Positions 9,315 to 17,776 of a stretch of 48,353 bases of DNA are shown in pieces. Numbering within the stretch: position 1 is the first letter of the stretch; each line of letters opens with the position of its first letter. Location of the stretch: NCBI RefSeq assembly GCF_019748365.1, contig NZ_JAIEPN010000100.1, positions 1 through 48,353 of the forward strand. Reading direction: 5' to 3'. This DNA is from Novosphingobium sp. (GTDB taxonomy: Bacteria; Pseudomonadota; Alphaproteobacteria; Sphingomonadales; Sphingomonadaceae). The translations under genes and the position numbers were made by a program. Under the pieces are notes generated by a model, which worked only from the letters and a program-made list of their open reading frames with translations, did no database searches and had not been told where the DNA came from.

Positions 9315-11771
9315 TTACTTCCCGAAGTGCCACACCGCATTCACACCCCAGGTGCGCGGCTTGGCATAGACGCCCGTCGTATAGCCCCAGAAAGTCGAGG
9401 CGTCGAAGGCGTAAACGCGATACCTGCGCTCGAACAGGTTGTTCACGAAGAACGCCAGATCGAAGTTGCTGTCCTTCGGGGTGAAGCCCACCCGCACATT
9501 CGCCACGGCATAGGCGCCCTCGCGCTCCACCGGTGCGCACATCACGGTGAAGCAGAACTTGCTCGTGTAGAGCGCGTCCGCCTGCAGCGAGGCGCGGCCG
9601 ATTGCGGTGTCGAACTCATAGCGCACCAGCGCATTGCCGGCAAAGCTGGGCGCCTGCGGCAGGTCGCTGGTCTTCACCGTCACGCCATCGGGCAGGAGCA
9701 CGTTCTTCACTTCGCTGTCCTGCACCGCGCCCGAAAGCTGCAAGGTCAGGCCGGGGATCGGACGGCTGGTGATGTCCGCCTCGATACCCTTGATCTTGGC
9801 CGGCAGATTGCGAACCACCTGCGCCGCGAAGACCTGCACGAAGGCCTGGTAGTTCTTGTAGTCGTAGTAGAACGCCGAAAGGTTGAACTGCGTGTTCCCC
9901 GGCAGCTTGGCCTTCACGCCCACTTCATAGGCATTGAGCGTTTCCGGCTGATAGGGGATGTTGTTGAGCACATCGATCAGCTGGGTCGGGAACGGCGTGC
10001 CGGTCGAGAAGGTGAACCCGCCCGATTTCGAACCACGGTTGTAGCTGGCGTAAATCAGCGTGTCCTCGTTCGGCTTGTAGTCGATTTCCGCGCGAGCGGT
10101 CACGCCACGGAACGTCGGGTTCGCCGCGCCAGGCGTCGTCGTCACGCCCGAGGTCGCCCCGCTGTTGAAGCTCCACGAACCCGGCGTCACCGTGCCGGTC
10201 GTATCGTTGTAGCGGATGTCATCCGGCCCGAAGTAGAGCGACAGCGCATAAGGCCCCGTCGGCGCGACCGCGTTGTAGACGCCGCGCTTCTTGTCCTGCC
10301 AGTAACGGATACCGCCGATCAGCTTCCACTGGTCGTTGATCTTGAATTCGTCCTGCGCGAAGAACGCGAAGCTCTCGGTGCGCTGGGTGAAGTTCACATC
10401 TGGGTCGTACTGGATGAAGGGCACAGCATACTTGGCGGCAAACTTGCCGTCGATGATCATGCCGAAGCCGCCGATGGTCAGGTAGTTCTGCCCGAAGGTA
10501 GCGGCAGCCCGGATTTCCTGGCTCACCTGGTTGGTGCGCGCGCGCTGGAAGAACACCGTGCCGCTCTCATAGCAGGTCACGCTCTGCGCGGGCGCAGGGC
10601 ACGGCCCAGGCGAGCGGGGAATGCCCTGCGGCACGTAAGGGAACTCGGGCACGCTGTTGCCCTGCTCGATGTAGAACTTCTTGAGGTGCTGGTAGTCGGT
10701 GATCGACGTCACGTCGAACGCGCCGATCTTGGCATCCAGACGCAGCGTTGCGCCGAAAACGTCGCGGTCGACATAGGCATCGCCCGTGCCCGCGGTGCGC
10801 CACGGATTGCCGCCCTGCGACGGCGTGATCGCCGGGTTAGCATAGCCGTTGCCGGTCGTGCCCGTCACGCCCCAGTAGGAGCAGACCTGATTGGGCCCGA
10901 GAAACTCGCCCTGGAACTGCGCATTGGGGCAGGTCGGCTCGAGCGAATAGAGGCCCGCCTGCCGCTCGCGGTCCGCCTTGGCATAGCGCAGCGTCAGCTT
11001 GGCCTTGAAATCGCTGCTCGGCTTCCACTGGATGATGCCGCGCAGCGCCCAGTGGTTGTCCGCGCCGCGGTCGGGCTGGCCGGGGGTGATGTTCTTGATG
11101 TAGCCGTCATCGCGCGTGTACTGGCCCGAAATACGCGCCGTCAGCGTGTCCGAAAGCGCGCCGGAAAGCGCCCCTTCCAGCACCACTTGGTTGAACCGCC
11201 CGTAGGTCGCCGAAAGATAGCCATCGAGCTGCTCGGTCGGCTGCGCGGAGATGAACTGCACCGCGCCGCCCGTGGCATTGCGGCCAAACAGCGTACCCTG
11301 CGGCCCCCGCAGCGCTTCCACGCGCGCCAGATCGAAGATCGGGAAGCTCGCGGCCGTGATCGAAGAGGTGTAGGCATCGTCCTGATAGACCGCGACCGGC
11401 GGTTCCTGCTGGTCGCCATAATCGTTCTGCGAGACGCCGCGGATATTGTAGACGACCTGGCTCGAGCCATAGGCGTTGAACTTGAGGTTCGGGATCGCGC
11501 GCACCACATCGGTCGCGTTCACGATGTTGAGCGCCTTGATTTCCTTGGCACTCAGCACGCTCACGGCAATACCGACGTCGTTGAGCTTCTGCTCGCGGCG
11601 CTGCGCGGTGACGACGATCTCGCCAGCCTCGACCGGCGCCGCAGCGGTTTCCGCACCGGCCTGCGCGTCCTGCGCGGCTGCCGGTGTCGCCAGAAGGCCC
11701 AGCGAGATACCCGCAAGGGCCGTGCCCGCCAGCATCGCGCGGCGGATGGTGCTCATGTCCGTCATCTTCAT
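9315..11771 (-). CDS. TonB-dependent receptor of the choline/betaine locus
   Basis: Outer-membrane TonB-dependent receptor of 818 residues. A signal peptide ([20 protein letters not shown] through ATPAAAQ) is followed by a TonB-box-like [12 protein letters not shown] and a plug domain ([44 protein letters not shown] at about 165-190). The rest is a 22-stranded barrel-type region that ends [11 protein letters not shown]. The ATG at 11771 has GGGGAG 8 nt upstream and puts the signal peptide at the N-terminus. It lies between the E1-like gene and betB on the same strand, so the imported ligand is probably choline-containing or converted to choline or betaine. The ligand cannot be read from the sequence. 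Confidence 0.88.
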   Translation of the reverse strand: MKMTDMSTIRRAMLAGTALAGISLGLLATPAAAQDAQAGAETAAAPVEAGEIVVTAQRREQKLNDVGIAVSVLSAKEIKALNIVNATDVVRAIPNLKFNAYGSSQVVYNIRGVSQNDYGDQQEPPVAVYQDDAYTSSITAASFPIFDLARVEALRGPQGTLFGRNATGGAVQFISAQPTEQLDGYLSATYGRFNQVVLEGALSGALSDTLTARISGQYTRDDGYIKNITPGQPDRGADNHWALRGIIQWKPSSDFKAKLTLRYAKADRERQAGLYSLEPTCPNAQFQGEFLGPNQVCSYWGVTGTTGNGYANPAITPSQGGNPWRTAGTGDAYVDRDVFGATLRLDAKIGAFDVTSITDYQHLKKFYIEQGNSVPEFPYVPQGIPRSPGPCPAPAQSVTCYESGTVFFQRARTNQVSQEIRAAATFGQNYLTIGGFGMIIDGKFAAKYAVPFIQYDPDVNFTQRTESFAFFAQDEFKINDQWKLIGGIRYWQDKKRGVYNAVAPTGPYALSLYFGPDDIRYNDTTGTVTPGSWSFNSGATSGVTTTPGAANPTFRGVTARAEIDYKPNEDTLIYASYNRGSKSGGFTFSTGTPFPTQLIDVLNNIPYQPETLNAYEVGVKAKLPGNTQFNLSAFYYDYKNYQAFVQVFAAQVVRNLPAKIKGIEADITSRPIPGLTLQLSGAVQDSEVKNVLLPDGVTVKTSDLPQAPSFAGNALVRYEFDTAIGRASLQADALYTSKFCFTVMCAPVEREGAYAVANVRVGFTPKDSNFDLAFFVNNLFERRYRVYAFDASTFWGYTTGVYAKPRTWGVNAVWHFGK

Positions 11772-11944
11772 ATCTTTTCTCCCCGGAGGACAGCGTCCCT
11801 CCCGCTTCTCCAGATGCGCAAAGAAGTGCCTGAAGCCTCCGGCACGTGCAAGCGCGCCCGGCACGCGGGAAACCGAAGCTTGCCGGGCGATGCGAAACGG
11901 CAACAAGTATTTCAGATACTTAGGCAATAAAGGTCCGCATCATT

Positions 11945-11961
11945 TGGGATTATAATTCCCA
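11945..11961 (-). promoter_or_regulatory. Candidate promoter and operator of the TBDR-bet operon
   Basis: TGGGATTATAATTCCCA has 5-bp inverted arms (TGGGA/TCCCA) flanking a perfect minus-strand -10 hexamer TATAAT (11954-11949). A TTGGCA sits 20 bp further upstream on the minus strand, longer than ideal for a -35. If used, it gives a leader of roughly 170 nt before the TBDR start at 11771. A regulator bound here would cover the -10 element. Confidence 0.4.
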
Positions 11962-11992
11962 TTAGATGTAGAAATGCCAAGCATCTGGCCCG

Positions 11993-14335
11993 CTAGCCCT
12001 CGAGAAACAGCTCCGCCGCCGCATCGATGATCGCATCGGCATCGAGCCGGTACGTGCGGTAAAGGTCGGGCAAGTCGCCGGTCTGGCCGAACCGGTCGAC
12101 CCCCAGCGGGCTCACGCGCATGCCCTTGACCGCGCCCAGCCACGACAGCGCCGAGGGCGATCCGTCGATCACCGTCACCAGCCCTGCCCCCGGTGCCAGC
12201 GCGCTCAGCAGGCTATCGATATGGCTCGGATCGGGCTTCCTGCCCGTCCAGCGCGCCGCGCGCCGGGCCAACCAGCCGCGGTGGAGCAGATCGGGTGAAG
12301 TCACGTTTAGCAGCCCCAGCCCCGGCAGATCCTCGCTTAGCGTTTCCCACGCCGCCATTGCCTCGAGCGCAATCGCCCCGGTGAACACGATCGCGGCTTC
12401 GGCGCCTTGTGCCGGACGCTTCAGCCAGTACGCACCCTTGAGCGCATCGGCCTCCCAGCTCTCGTCCTCGCGCGTCACTTGCGCAATCGAACGCGTACTG
12501 AGCCGCAGATAGACCGAAGCGCCATCGGGCTTTTGCATATGCTCGAAAGCATGGCGCATCAGCAGCGCCACTTCATCGGCAAAGGCCGGCTCGAAATAAT
12601 CGAGGTTAGGCTGGCCCATCCCGATCAGCGGCGTGTTGATCGACTGGTGCGCGCCGCCCTCGGCCCCCAGCGTCAGCCCCGAAGGCGTACCCACCAGCAG
12701 GAACCGCGCATCCTGATAGCAGCCATAGTTCAGCGCATCGAGCCCGCGCGCAATGAAGGGATCGTAGACCGTCCCCACTGGCAGCAGCCGCGTACCGAAA
12801 TGCGGCGCCGAAAGCCCGAACGCGGCCAGCACAAGGAAGAAGTTGGTCTCGGCAATCCCCAACTCGACATGTTGCCCGGCGGTATTGCCCACCCACTTCT
12901 GCGCCGAAGGGATGCGCGCGGCCTGAAACACGTCCTTGAGTTCGCTACGGCGGAAGAGCCCGCGGCGGTTGACGAAACCGCCGAGATTGGTGGTCTGCGT
13001 CACATCCGGCGCGGTCGTCACGATGCGGTCGCCCAGCAGATCGCCCGGCCGCGCCAGATCCATCAAGATGCGCCCGAAGGCACTTTGCGTCGATTGCTCC
13101 TCACCGTCCGGCACCGGCAGCCGCGCGGGCACCGGGATGGCCGGGGGCGCATGTTCCGCAGGCTTCATCGCCAGCGCGCTGCGCCCCACGAACGCCTTGA
13201 GCTCAGCCGCCAGATTATCGCCCAGCCCGCCCCACGGCTCCCATTCCGCCCCCTCGGCAATGCCCATGCTCGCCCGCAGACCTTCAATCTGGGCGGTGTT
13301 CATCATGCCGGAATGGTTGTCCTTGTGCCCCGCCAGCGGCAGGCCATAGCCCTTCACGGTATAAGCGATGAACAGCGTCGGCTTGTCGTCATTGGCCTGT
13401 GCGAAAGCCTCGATCAGCGTCTCGGCGCAGTGCCCGCCAAGGTTGGTCATCAGCTGCGCCAGCGCAGCGTCGTCGAAGCTTTCAATCAGCGCGCGAGTCT
13501 TGGGCTGATCGCCAAGGTCCTTAATCAGCCGCTCGCGCCAGGCTGCCCCGCCCTGATAGGTGAGCGCTGCGAACTCGGCGTTGGGGCAGTTGTCGATCCA
13601 ATCTTCCAGCGCCGCGCCGCCGGGCTTGGCGAACACCGCCTTCTGCAGCTTGCCGCTCTTGAGCGTGATCACCCGCCACCCGCAAGTCTCGAAGATATCG
13701 TCGAAGCGGCGGAACATGCGGTCGGCGGTCGTCGCATCCAGCGACTGCCGGTTGTAATCAACCACCCACCAGCAATTGCGGATATCGTGCTTGTAGGCCT
13801 CGATCAGGCATTCATAGATATTGCCCTCGTCGAGCTCCGCATCGCCCATCAGCGCGATCATCCGCCCCGCATCGGCCTCGCTCATGTGCCCCTGCGCGAT
13901 GCAGTAGTCCTGCACCAGACTGGCAAAGGCCGTAATCGCCACCCCAAGCCCGACCGAACCCGTCGAGAAGTCGACCGGGATCTGGTCCTTGGTCCGCGAG
14001 GGATAGCTCTGCATGCCGCCCAGGCCGCGGAAGCGCTGCAATTGCTCGAGGCTCTGGTTGCCCAGCAGATAGTGGATCGCATGGAGCAGCGGCCCCGCAT
14101 GCGGCTTCACCGCCACCTTGTCCTGCGGGCGCAGTGCATGGAAATAGAGCGCGGCCATGATCGTCGTCATCGAGGCGCAGCTCGCCTGATGCCCGCCGAC
14201 CTTCATCCCGTCGCGCTTCACCCGGATGTTGTTGGCATTGTGCACCGTCCACGCCGAGAGCCAGCGCAGCCGCGCATCAAGCGCCTCGATGGCGGGAACG
14301 AGTTCGACGCGAGGATCGGCAAGGGCGGCGGTCAT
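11993..14335 (-). CDS. AceE/MdeB-like homodimeric 2-oxoacid dehydrogenase E1 (transketolase-like)
   Basis: Thiamin diphosphate enzyme of 780 residues related to the homodimeric pyruvate dehydrogenase E1 (AceE, about 887 residues) but shorter, like Pseudomonas putida MdeB, which is linked to 2-oxobutyrate from methionine. GGHQASCASMTTIMAALYF at about 47 starts the TPP domain. GDAELDEGNIYE with WWVVDYNRQSLD is the TPP-binding GD-x(n)-N motif at about 165-200. A transketolase pyrimidine domain and C-terminal domain follow. No lipoyl E2 or E3 gene is nearby. The Lrp-type gene is divergent, as in the mdeR/mdeAB arrangement, but methionine gamma-lyase (mdeA) is absent. Here it may dispose of pyruvate or another 2-oxoacid made from glycine or serine; that is inference. 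Confidence 0.75.
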   Translation of the reverse strand: MTAALADPRVELVPAIEALDARLRWLSAWTVHNANNIRVKRDGMKVGGHQASCASMTTIMAALYFHALRPQDKVAVKPHAGPLLHAIHYLLGNQSLEQLQRFRGLGGMQSYPSRTKDQIPVDFSTGSVGLGVAITAFASLVQDYCIAQGHMSEADAGRMIALMGDAELDEGNIYECLIEAYKHDIRNCWWVVDYNRQSLDATTADRMFRRFDDIFETCGWRVITLKSGKLQKAVFAKPGGAALEDWIDNCPNAEFAALTYQGGAAWRERLIKDLGDQPKTRALIESFDDAALAQLMTNLGGHCAETLIEAFAQANDDKPTLFIAYTVKGYGLPLAGHKDNHSGMMNTAQIEGLRASMGIAEGAEWEPWGGLGDNLAAELKAFVGRSALAMKPAEHAPPAIPVPARLPVPDGEEQSTQSAFGRILMDLARPGDLLGDRIVTTAPDVTQTTNLGGFVNRRGLFRRSELKDVFQAARIPSAQKWVGNTAGQHVELGIAETNFFLVLAAFGLSAPHFGTRLLPVGTVYDPFIARGLDALNYGCYQDARFLLVGTPSGLTLGAEGGAHQSINTPLIGMGQPNLDYFEPAFADEVALLMRHAFEHMQKPDGASVYLRLSTRSIAQVTREDESWEADALKGAYWLKRPAQGAEAAIVFTGAIALEAMAAWETLSEDLPGLGLLNVTSPDLLHRGWLARRAARWTGRKPDPSHIDSLLSALAPGAGLVTVIDGSPSALSWLGAVKGMRVSPLGVDRFGQTGDLPDLYRTYRLDADAIIDAAAELFLEG

Positions 14336-14430
14336 GGCAGGCTTTCGATTCCGTCATGGAGCGTGGAAAGTGAAATATAGCGAGACACGCAGCGCAGCGT
14401 CTTGCGTAGTTTGCCCCGCACAGGCAGACT

Positions 14431-14449
14431 ATTGGCATAATCTGCCAAT
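14431..14449. promoter_or_regulatory. Perfect 19-bp palindrome, candidate Lrp operator
   Basis: ATTGGCATAATCTGCCAAT is a perfect inverted repeat (7-bp arms, 5-bp spacer) in the 137-bp gap between the divergent E1-like gene and the Lrp/AsnC regulator. Lrp-family proteins usually bind imperfect palindromes of this size next to their own gene, so it is the natural autoregulatory site. Centre-to-start distances are about 33 bp to the regulator and 105 bp to the E1 gene. Confidence 0.6.
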
Positions 14450-14472
14450 TCTGGCGCCATGAGTAAAAGATA

Positions 14473-14946
14473 ATGCCGGATACCGATCTCGACGCGATTG
14501 ACCGCAAGATCCTGCGCCGCCTCCAGCAGAACGGCCGCCTCACCAACCAGCAGCTTTGCGAGGATGTCGGCCTCAGCCCCAGCCCCTGCCTGCGCCGTGT
14601 CCGCGCGCTGGAGGAACGAGGGATCATCACCGGCTATGTCGCGCTGGTGGAGCCCGAGACGATCGGCCTCCCCGTCAACGCCTTCGTGCGCATCCGGCTC
14701 GACCAGCAGGACGACCACCACCTCGCGACTTTCGAAAGCGCCGTCGCCGAATTTCCCGAAGTGATGGACTGCTATCTGATGACCGGCGAGGCGGACTATC
14801 AACTGCGCGTCCTCGTCCCCTCGCTCGCCGCTTTCGAGGATTTCCTCAGAAAGCAGCTGACGCGCATCGCCGGGGTGGCGCAAGTGACGACAAGCTTCGC
14901 GCTGAGGCCGATCGTGAACCGGACCGCGCTTCCGGTGCCGGATTGA
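14473..14946 (+). CDS. Lrp/AsnC-family transcriptional regulator
   Basis: Regulator of 157 residues. The N-terminal winged-type HTH reads LDAIDRKILRRLQQNGRLTN then LCEDVGLSPSPCLRRVRALE, the classic Lrp pattern. The C-terminal RAM/ACT-like ligand domain has GLPVNAFVRIRL and the FPEVMDCYLMTGEADYQLRV core. It is divergent from the MdeB-like E1 gene and shares the intergenic palindrome, so it likely controls that gene and possibly the choline genes behind it; no BetI is seen. The ribosome site is weak: a four-codon reading frame (ATG at 14459) ends with TAATG at the regulator's start. The ligand is unknown; an amino acid such as glycine, methionine or a derivative would fit the family. Confidence 0.88.
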   Translation: MPDTDLDAIDRKILRRLQQNGRLTNQQLCEDVGLSPSPCLRRVRALEERGIITGYVALVEPETIGLPVNAFVRIRLDQQDDHHLATFESAVAEFPEVMDCYLMTGEADYQLRVLVPSLAAFEDFLRKQLTRIAGVAQVTTSFALRPIVNRTALPVPD

Positions 14947-14958
14947 GCGCCGCTTTCA

Positions 14959-15090
14959 TCTTCCCCTCGAGAGGGGGACCCCAGACCTGAACTTCCCCAA
15001 CCTTCGTCATCCCCGCGAAGGCGGGGATGACGAGGAATTGAGTTGCAAGCACCAGCAGACCCGTTCGTGTCGAGCGAAGTCGAGACACGG
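14959..15090. repeat. Cluster of short palindromic (REP-like) repeats
   Basis: Three hairpin units fill most of the 246-bp gap after the Lrp gene. CCCCTC-GA-GAGGGG lies at about 14963-14976. CGTCATCCCCGC-GAAG-GCGGGGATGACG (15005-15032) is a perfect 12-bp stem and a very common alphaproteobacterial repeat. CCGTTCGTGTCGAGC...GACACGG (15061-15090) recurs at 17660. They could form the transcript end of the Lrp gene; no T-run is present. Nothing else is seen before the start at 15193. Confidence 0.7.
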
Positions 15091-15192
15091 CCCCACGAAA
15101 TCGACAACTGCACCCCAACCCCCTTCCCTTAACCGCTCGATTGATTACACGGTTGCACCAACCACAGAACAAGCCTGAAAGCCTGCCCATCC

Positions 15193-16401
15193 ATGTATAA
15201 CCTGCTCTCCGGCATCACGGTGATCGAGGTGTCCTCCTTCGTCGCCTCGCCGACCATCGGGCTCTATCTTGCCCAGTTCGGCGCCGAAGTGATCCGTGTC
15301 GACCAAATTGGCGGCGGGCAGGATTTCAAGCGCTGGCCGCTGACGCCGGAAGGCCACTCGCTCTCGTGGGAAAACCTCAACCGCGCCAAGAAGAGCGTCG
15401 CACTTGACCTCACGAGCCGCGAGGGGCGCGATGTGCTGACGAAGCTCATCCAGAGCGTCGGCACCCTCGTCACCAACCTCCCCGTCGGCGGCTTCCTCGC
15501 CCATGAAAAGCTCGCCGCCGGACGCCCGGACCTGATCACCGTGCGCGTCATGGGTTGGCCCGATGGCGCCATCGCGCTCGACTACACCGCCAACGCCGTC
15601 GTCGGCTATCCAGCGCTCACGGGCACGCTCGCCGATCCGTCGCCGGTCAACCATGTCCTCCCCGCCTGGGACCTCCTCACCGGAGCCTACGGCGCCTTCG
15701 CGCTCGTCTCCGCCCTGCGCCGGCGCGACGAGACCGGCCTTGGCGGCGAAGTCCGGCTCCCCCTCACCGATATCGCCATGGGCTCGGCCGCCAATCTCGG
15801 CCGTGTCGCCGAAGTGCTGCAATCGGGTGAAGACCGCGAGCGCCTCGGCAACGGCGTCTACGGCACCATCGGCCGCGATTTCGTGACCGCCGATGGCGTC
15901 CGCGTGATGATCGTCGCCATCAACGAGCGCCAATGGCAAGGCCTCGTCCGCGCGCTCGATCTGCAGGAAGGACTCGCTGCACTGGAAGCGCAGCACGGCG
16001 TCTCCTTCACCGGCGACGATGGCGTGCGCTACCGCCACCGCGATGCGATCTACGCCCTGATCGAGCAGGCCATCGCGCCGCTTTCGCACGCCGCGCTGTC
16101 GGAAAAGCTCGATACGAACGGCGTCACCCATGGCCCCTACAAGACCATGCCCGAAGCCGTGCAGGACCCGCGCCTTGTCGGCGAAAATCCGATGTTCCAG
16201 CACACGGCGGACAACCCCAGCGGCTTCGCCTACCCCGCCGCTGGGGCCTTCGCGACCTTCCCCGGCATGGAACGCCGCACACCCGCGCCCGCGCCCGTGC
16301 TCGGCGCCGATACGCGCGACGTTCTGGCCCACCACCTGTCACTCGATCCCCAAACCATAGACCAGCTCCTTGAAGCCGGTATCGCAGGAACCCCCGCATG
16401 A
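15193..16401 (+). CDS. mct: Mesaconyl-CoA C1-C4 CoA transferase-like (CaiB/BaiF family III)
   Basis: Family III CoA transferase of 402 residues. It shares with Chloroflexus Mct (2-methylfumaryl-CoA isomerase), as remembered, the IGGG-x-D-x-KRWP segment at 39-49, VNHVLPAWD-x-x-TG at 152-164 and the GN-x-x-YG-x-x-GRDF segment at about 222. The candidate catalytic aspartate is D160. Mct moves CoA from C1 to C4 of mesaconate without free acid release. First gene of a plus-strand operon; its stop overlaps the thiolase start as ATGA. The downstream Mcd-like and Meh-like genes catalyse the reactions on each side of this step, which supports the specificity. Other mesaconate, citramalate or itaconate CoA transferase roles are possible. 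Confidence 0.75.
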   Translation: MYNLLSGITVIEVSSFVASPTIGLYLAQFGAEVIRVDQIGGGQDFKRWPLTPEGHSLSWENLNRAKKSVALDLTSREGRDVLTKLIQSVGTLVTNLPVGGFLAHEKLAAGRPDLITVRVMGWPDGAIALDYTANAVVGYPALTGTLADPSPVNHVLPAWDLLTGAYGAFALVSALRRRDETGLGGEVRLPLTDIAMGSAANLGRVAEVLQSGEDRERLGNGVYGTIGRDFVTADGVRVMIVAINERQWQGLVRALDLQEGLAALEAQHGVSFTGDDGVRYRHRDAIYALIEQAIAPLSHAALSEKLDTNGVTHGPYKTMPEAVQDPRLVGENPMFQHTADNPSGFAYPAAGAFATFPGMERRTPAPAPVLGADTRDVLAHHLSLDPQTIDQLLEAGIAGTPA

Positions 16402-17630
16402 CCAAGCTCACCCGTGCAGCCATTTGCGCCCCCATCCGCACCGCCGTCGGCAAGTTCGGCGGCGCCTTGGCAGACCTCAACGCTGGCCAGCTCGGCGCCG
16501 TGATCCTCAAGGCGCTGATGGAGCGCACGAAGATCGATCCCGCGCGCGTCGATGATGTCGTATTCTCGCAAGGCTACGGCAATGCCGAGGCCCCCGCCAT
16601 CGGCCACTGGTCCTGGCTCGCCGCCGGGCTTCCGCTCGAAGTCCCCGGCTATCAGCTTGATCGCCGGTGCGGCTCGGGCCTGCAAGCCGTCATCAACGCC
16701 GCGATGATGGTGCAGACCGGCCAGTCCGATGTCGTCGTCGCGGGCGGTGTCGAATCCATGTCGAACGTCGAATACTACACCACCGAAGGGCGCCGCGGCG
16801 TGCGCGCCGGGGGCCTCATGCTGCACGACCGCCTCACTCGCGGCCGCCTCATGTCGCAGCCGATCGAACGGTTCGGCGTCATCTCCGGAATGATCGAAAC
16901 CGCCGAAAACCTCGCGCGCGACTACAATATCAGCCGCGAGGCATGCGACGCCTATGCCGTCCGCAGCCACCAGCGCGCCGCCGCCGCATGGAAGAACGGC
17001 CTGTTCGACGACGAACTCGTCCCGGTCGAAATCCCGCAGCGCAAGGGCGATCCGAAGATCTTCGCGCACGATGAAGGCTACCGCGCCGACGCCACGATGG
17101 AATCGCTGGGCGCGCTGAAGGCGCTGGAGGCGAAGAATATCCCCGGCGCGGTCGTCACCGCCGGTAACGCCAGCCAGCAGAACGATGCCGCTGCTGCCTG
17201 CCTCGTTGTCGCCGAACACAAGCTCGAGGAACTCGGCCTCGAACCCATCGCCTGGTTCCATTCGTGGGCCGCCGCCGGCTGCGACCCGGCGCGCATGGGC
17301 ATCGGCCCGGTCCCGGCGGTCGAGCGTCTGTTCGCGCGCACCGGCCTTGGCTGGGGCGATATCGACCTTGTCGAACTCAACGAAGCCTTCGCGCCGCAAG
17401 TCCTTGCCGTGCTCAAGGGCTGGGGCTGGAGCGACGACGACAGCCGCCACGATGTGCTCAACGTCAACGGCTCGGGCATTTCGCTCGGCCACCCCATCGG
17501 CGCAACCGGCGGGCGCATCCTTGCCAACCTCGCGCGCGAACTGGTGCGCCGTCAGGGCCGCTACGGCCTTGAGACGATGTGCATCGGCGGCGGTCAGGGC
17601 ATCGCCGCCGTGTTCGAGCGCGCGGCCTGA
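16398..17630 (+). CDS. Acetyl-CoA acyltransferase (thiolase)
   Basis: Thiolase of 410 residues. Nucleophile C91 is in DRRCGSGLQAV. The C-terminal active-site motifs are NVNGSGISLGHPIGATGGR and ETMCIGGGQGIA. It could condense two acetyl-CoA to acetoacetyl-CoA, the first step of an ethylmalonyl-CoA-type pathway, or cleave a 3-oxoacyl-CoA; sequence alone does not decide. It overlaps the Mct-like gene by 4 bp. A repeat of about 110 bp separates it from the acyl-CoA dehydrogenase gene, the only sizeable gap in the operon. Confidence 0.85.
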   Translation: MTKLTRAAICAPIRTAVGKFGGALADLNAGQLGAVILKALMERTKIDPARVDDVVFSQGYGNAEAPAIGHWSWLAAGLPLEVPGYQLDRRCGSGLQAVINAAMMVQTGQSDVVVAGGVESMSNVEYYTTEGRRGVRAGGLMLHDRLTRGRLMSQPIERFGVISGMIETAENLARDYNISREACDAYAVRSHQRAAAAWKNGLFDDELVPVEIPQRKGDPKIFAHDEGYRADATMESLGALKALEAKNIPGAVVTAGNASQQNDAAAACLVVAEHKLEELGLEPIAWFHSWAAAGCDPARMGIGPVPAVERLFARTGLGWGDIDLVELNEAFAPQVLAVLKGWGWSDDDSRHDVLNVNGSGISLGHPIGATGGRILANLARELVRRQGRYGLETMCIGGGQGIAAVFERAA

Positions 17631-17659
17631 TCCTCACCGCCTATGAACCATTCCCCCTC

Positions 17660-17769
17660 CCGTTCGTGTCGAGCGAAGTCGAGACACCACACGCCGCGCA
17701 TGGTGTCTCGACTTCGGGTCTTCGACCCGAAGTTTATCCCGAGCTTGTCGAGGGGCTCGACACGAACGG
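17660..17769. repeat. Mosaic palindromic repeat inserted inside the mct operon
   Basis: The outer arms CCGTTCGTGTCGAGC (17660-17674) and GCTCGACACGAACGG (17755-17769) are perfect inverted copies. Inner arms GAAGTCGAGACACCA (17675-17689) and TGGTGTCTCGACTTC (17701-17715) are also perfect, and a small hairpin CGGGTC-TTC-GACCCG lies at 17715-17729. The same outer unit occurs at 15061. It lies between the thiolase stop and the Mcd-like start and ends 7 bp before the first usable ATG, so no clear ribosome site remains there. Confidence 0.8.
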
Positions 17770-17776
17770 TTTTGAC

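Noticed and set aside
7735..9540. A longer BetB starting at 9540
   Set aside because: The extra N-terminus is read through the palindromic repeat and the TBDR 3' end; family homology begins at [10 protein letters not shown] and a ribosome site is present there.
14459..14473. Four-codon leader frame (MSKR) overlapping the Lrp start as TAATG
   Set aside because: Too short and without a clear ribosome site; most likely chance, though noted in the Lrp entry.
14947..15192. A possible CRISPR or tandem repeat in the gap after the Lrp gene
   Set aside because: The repeats are single palindromic units of different sequence, with no regular spacing or spacers.
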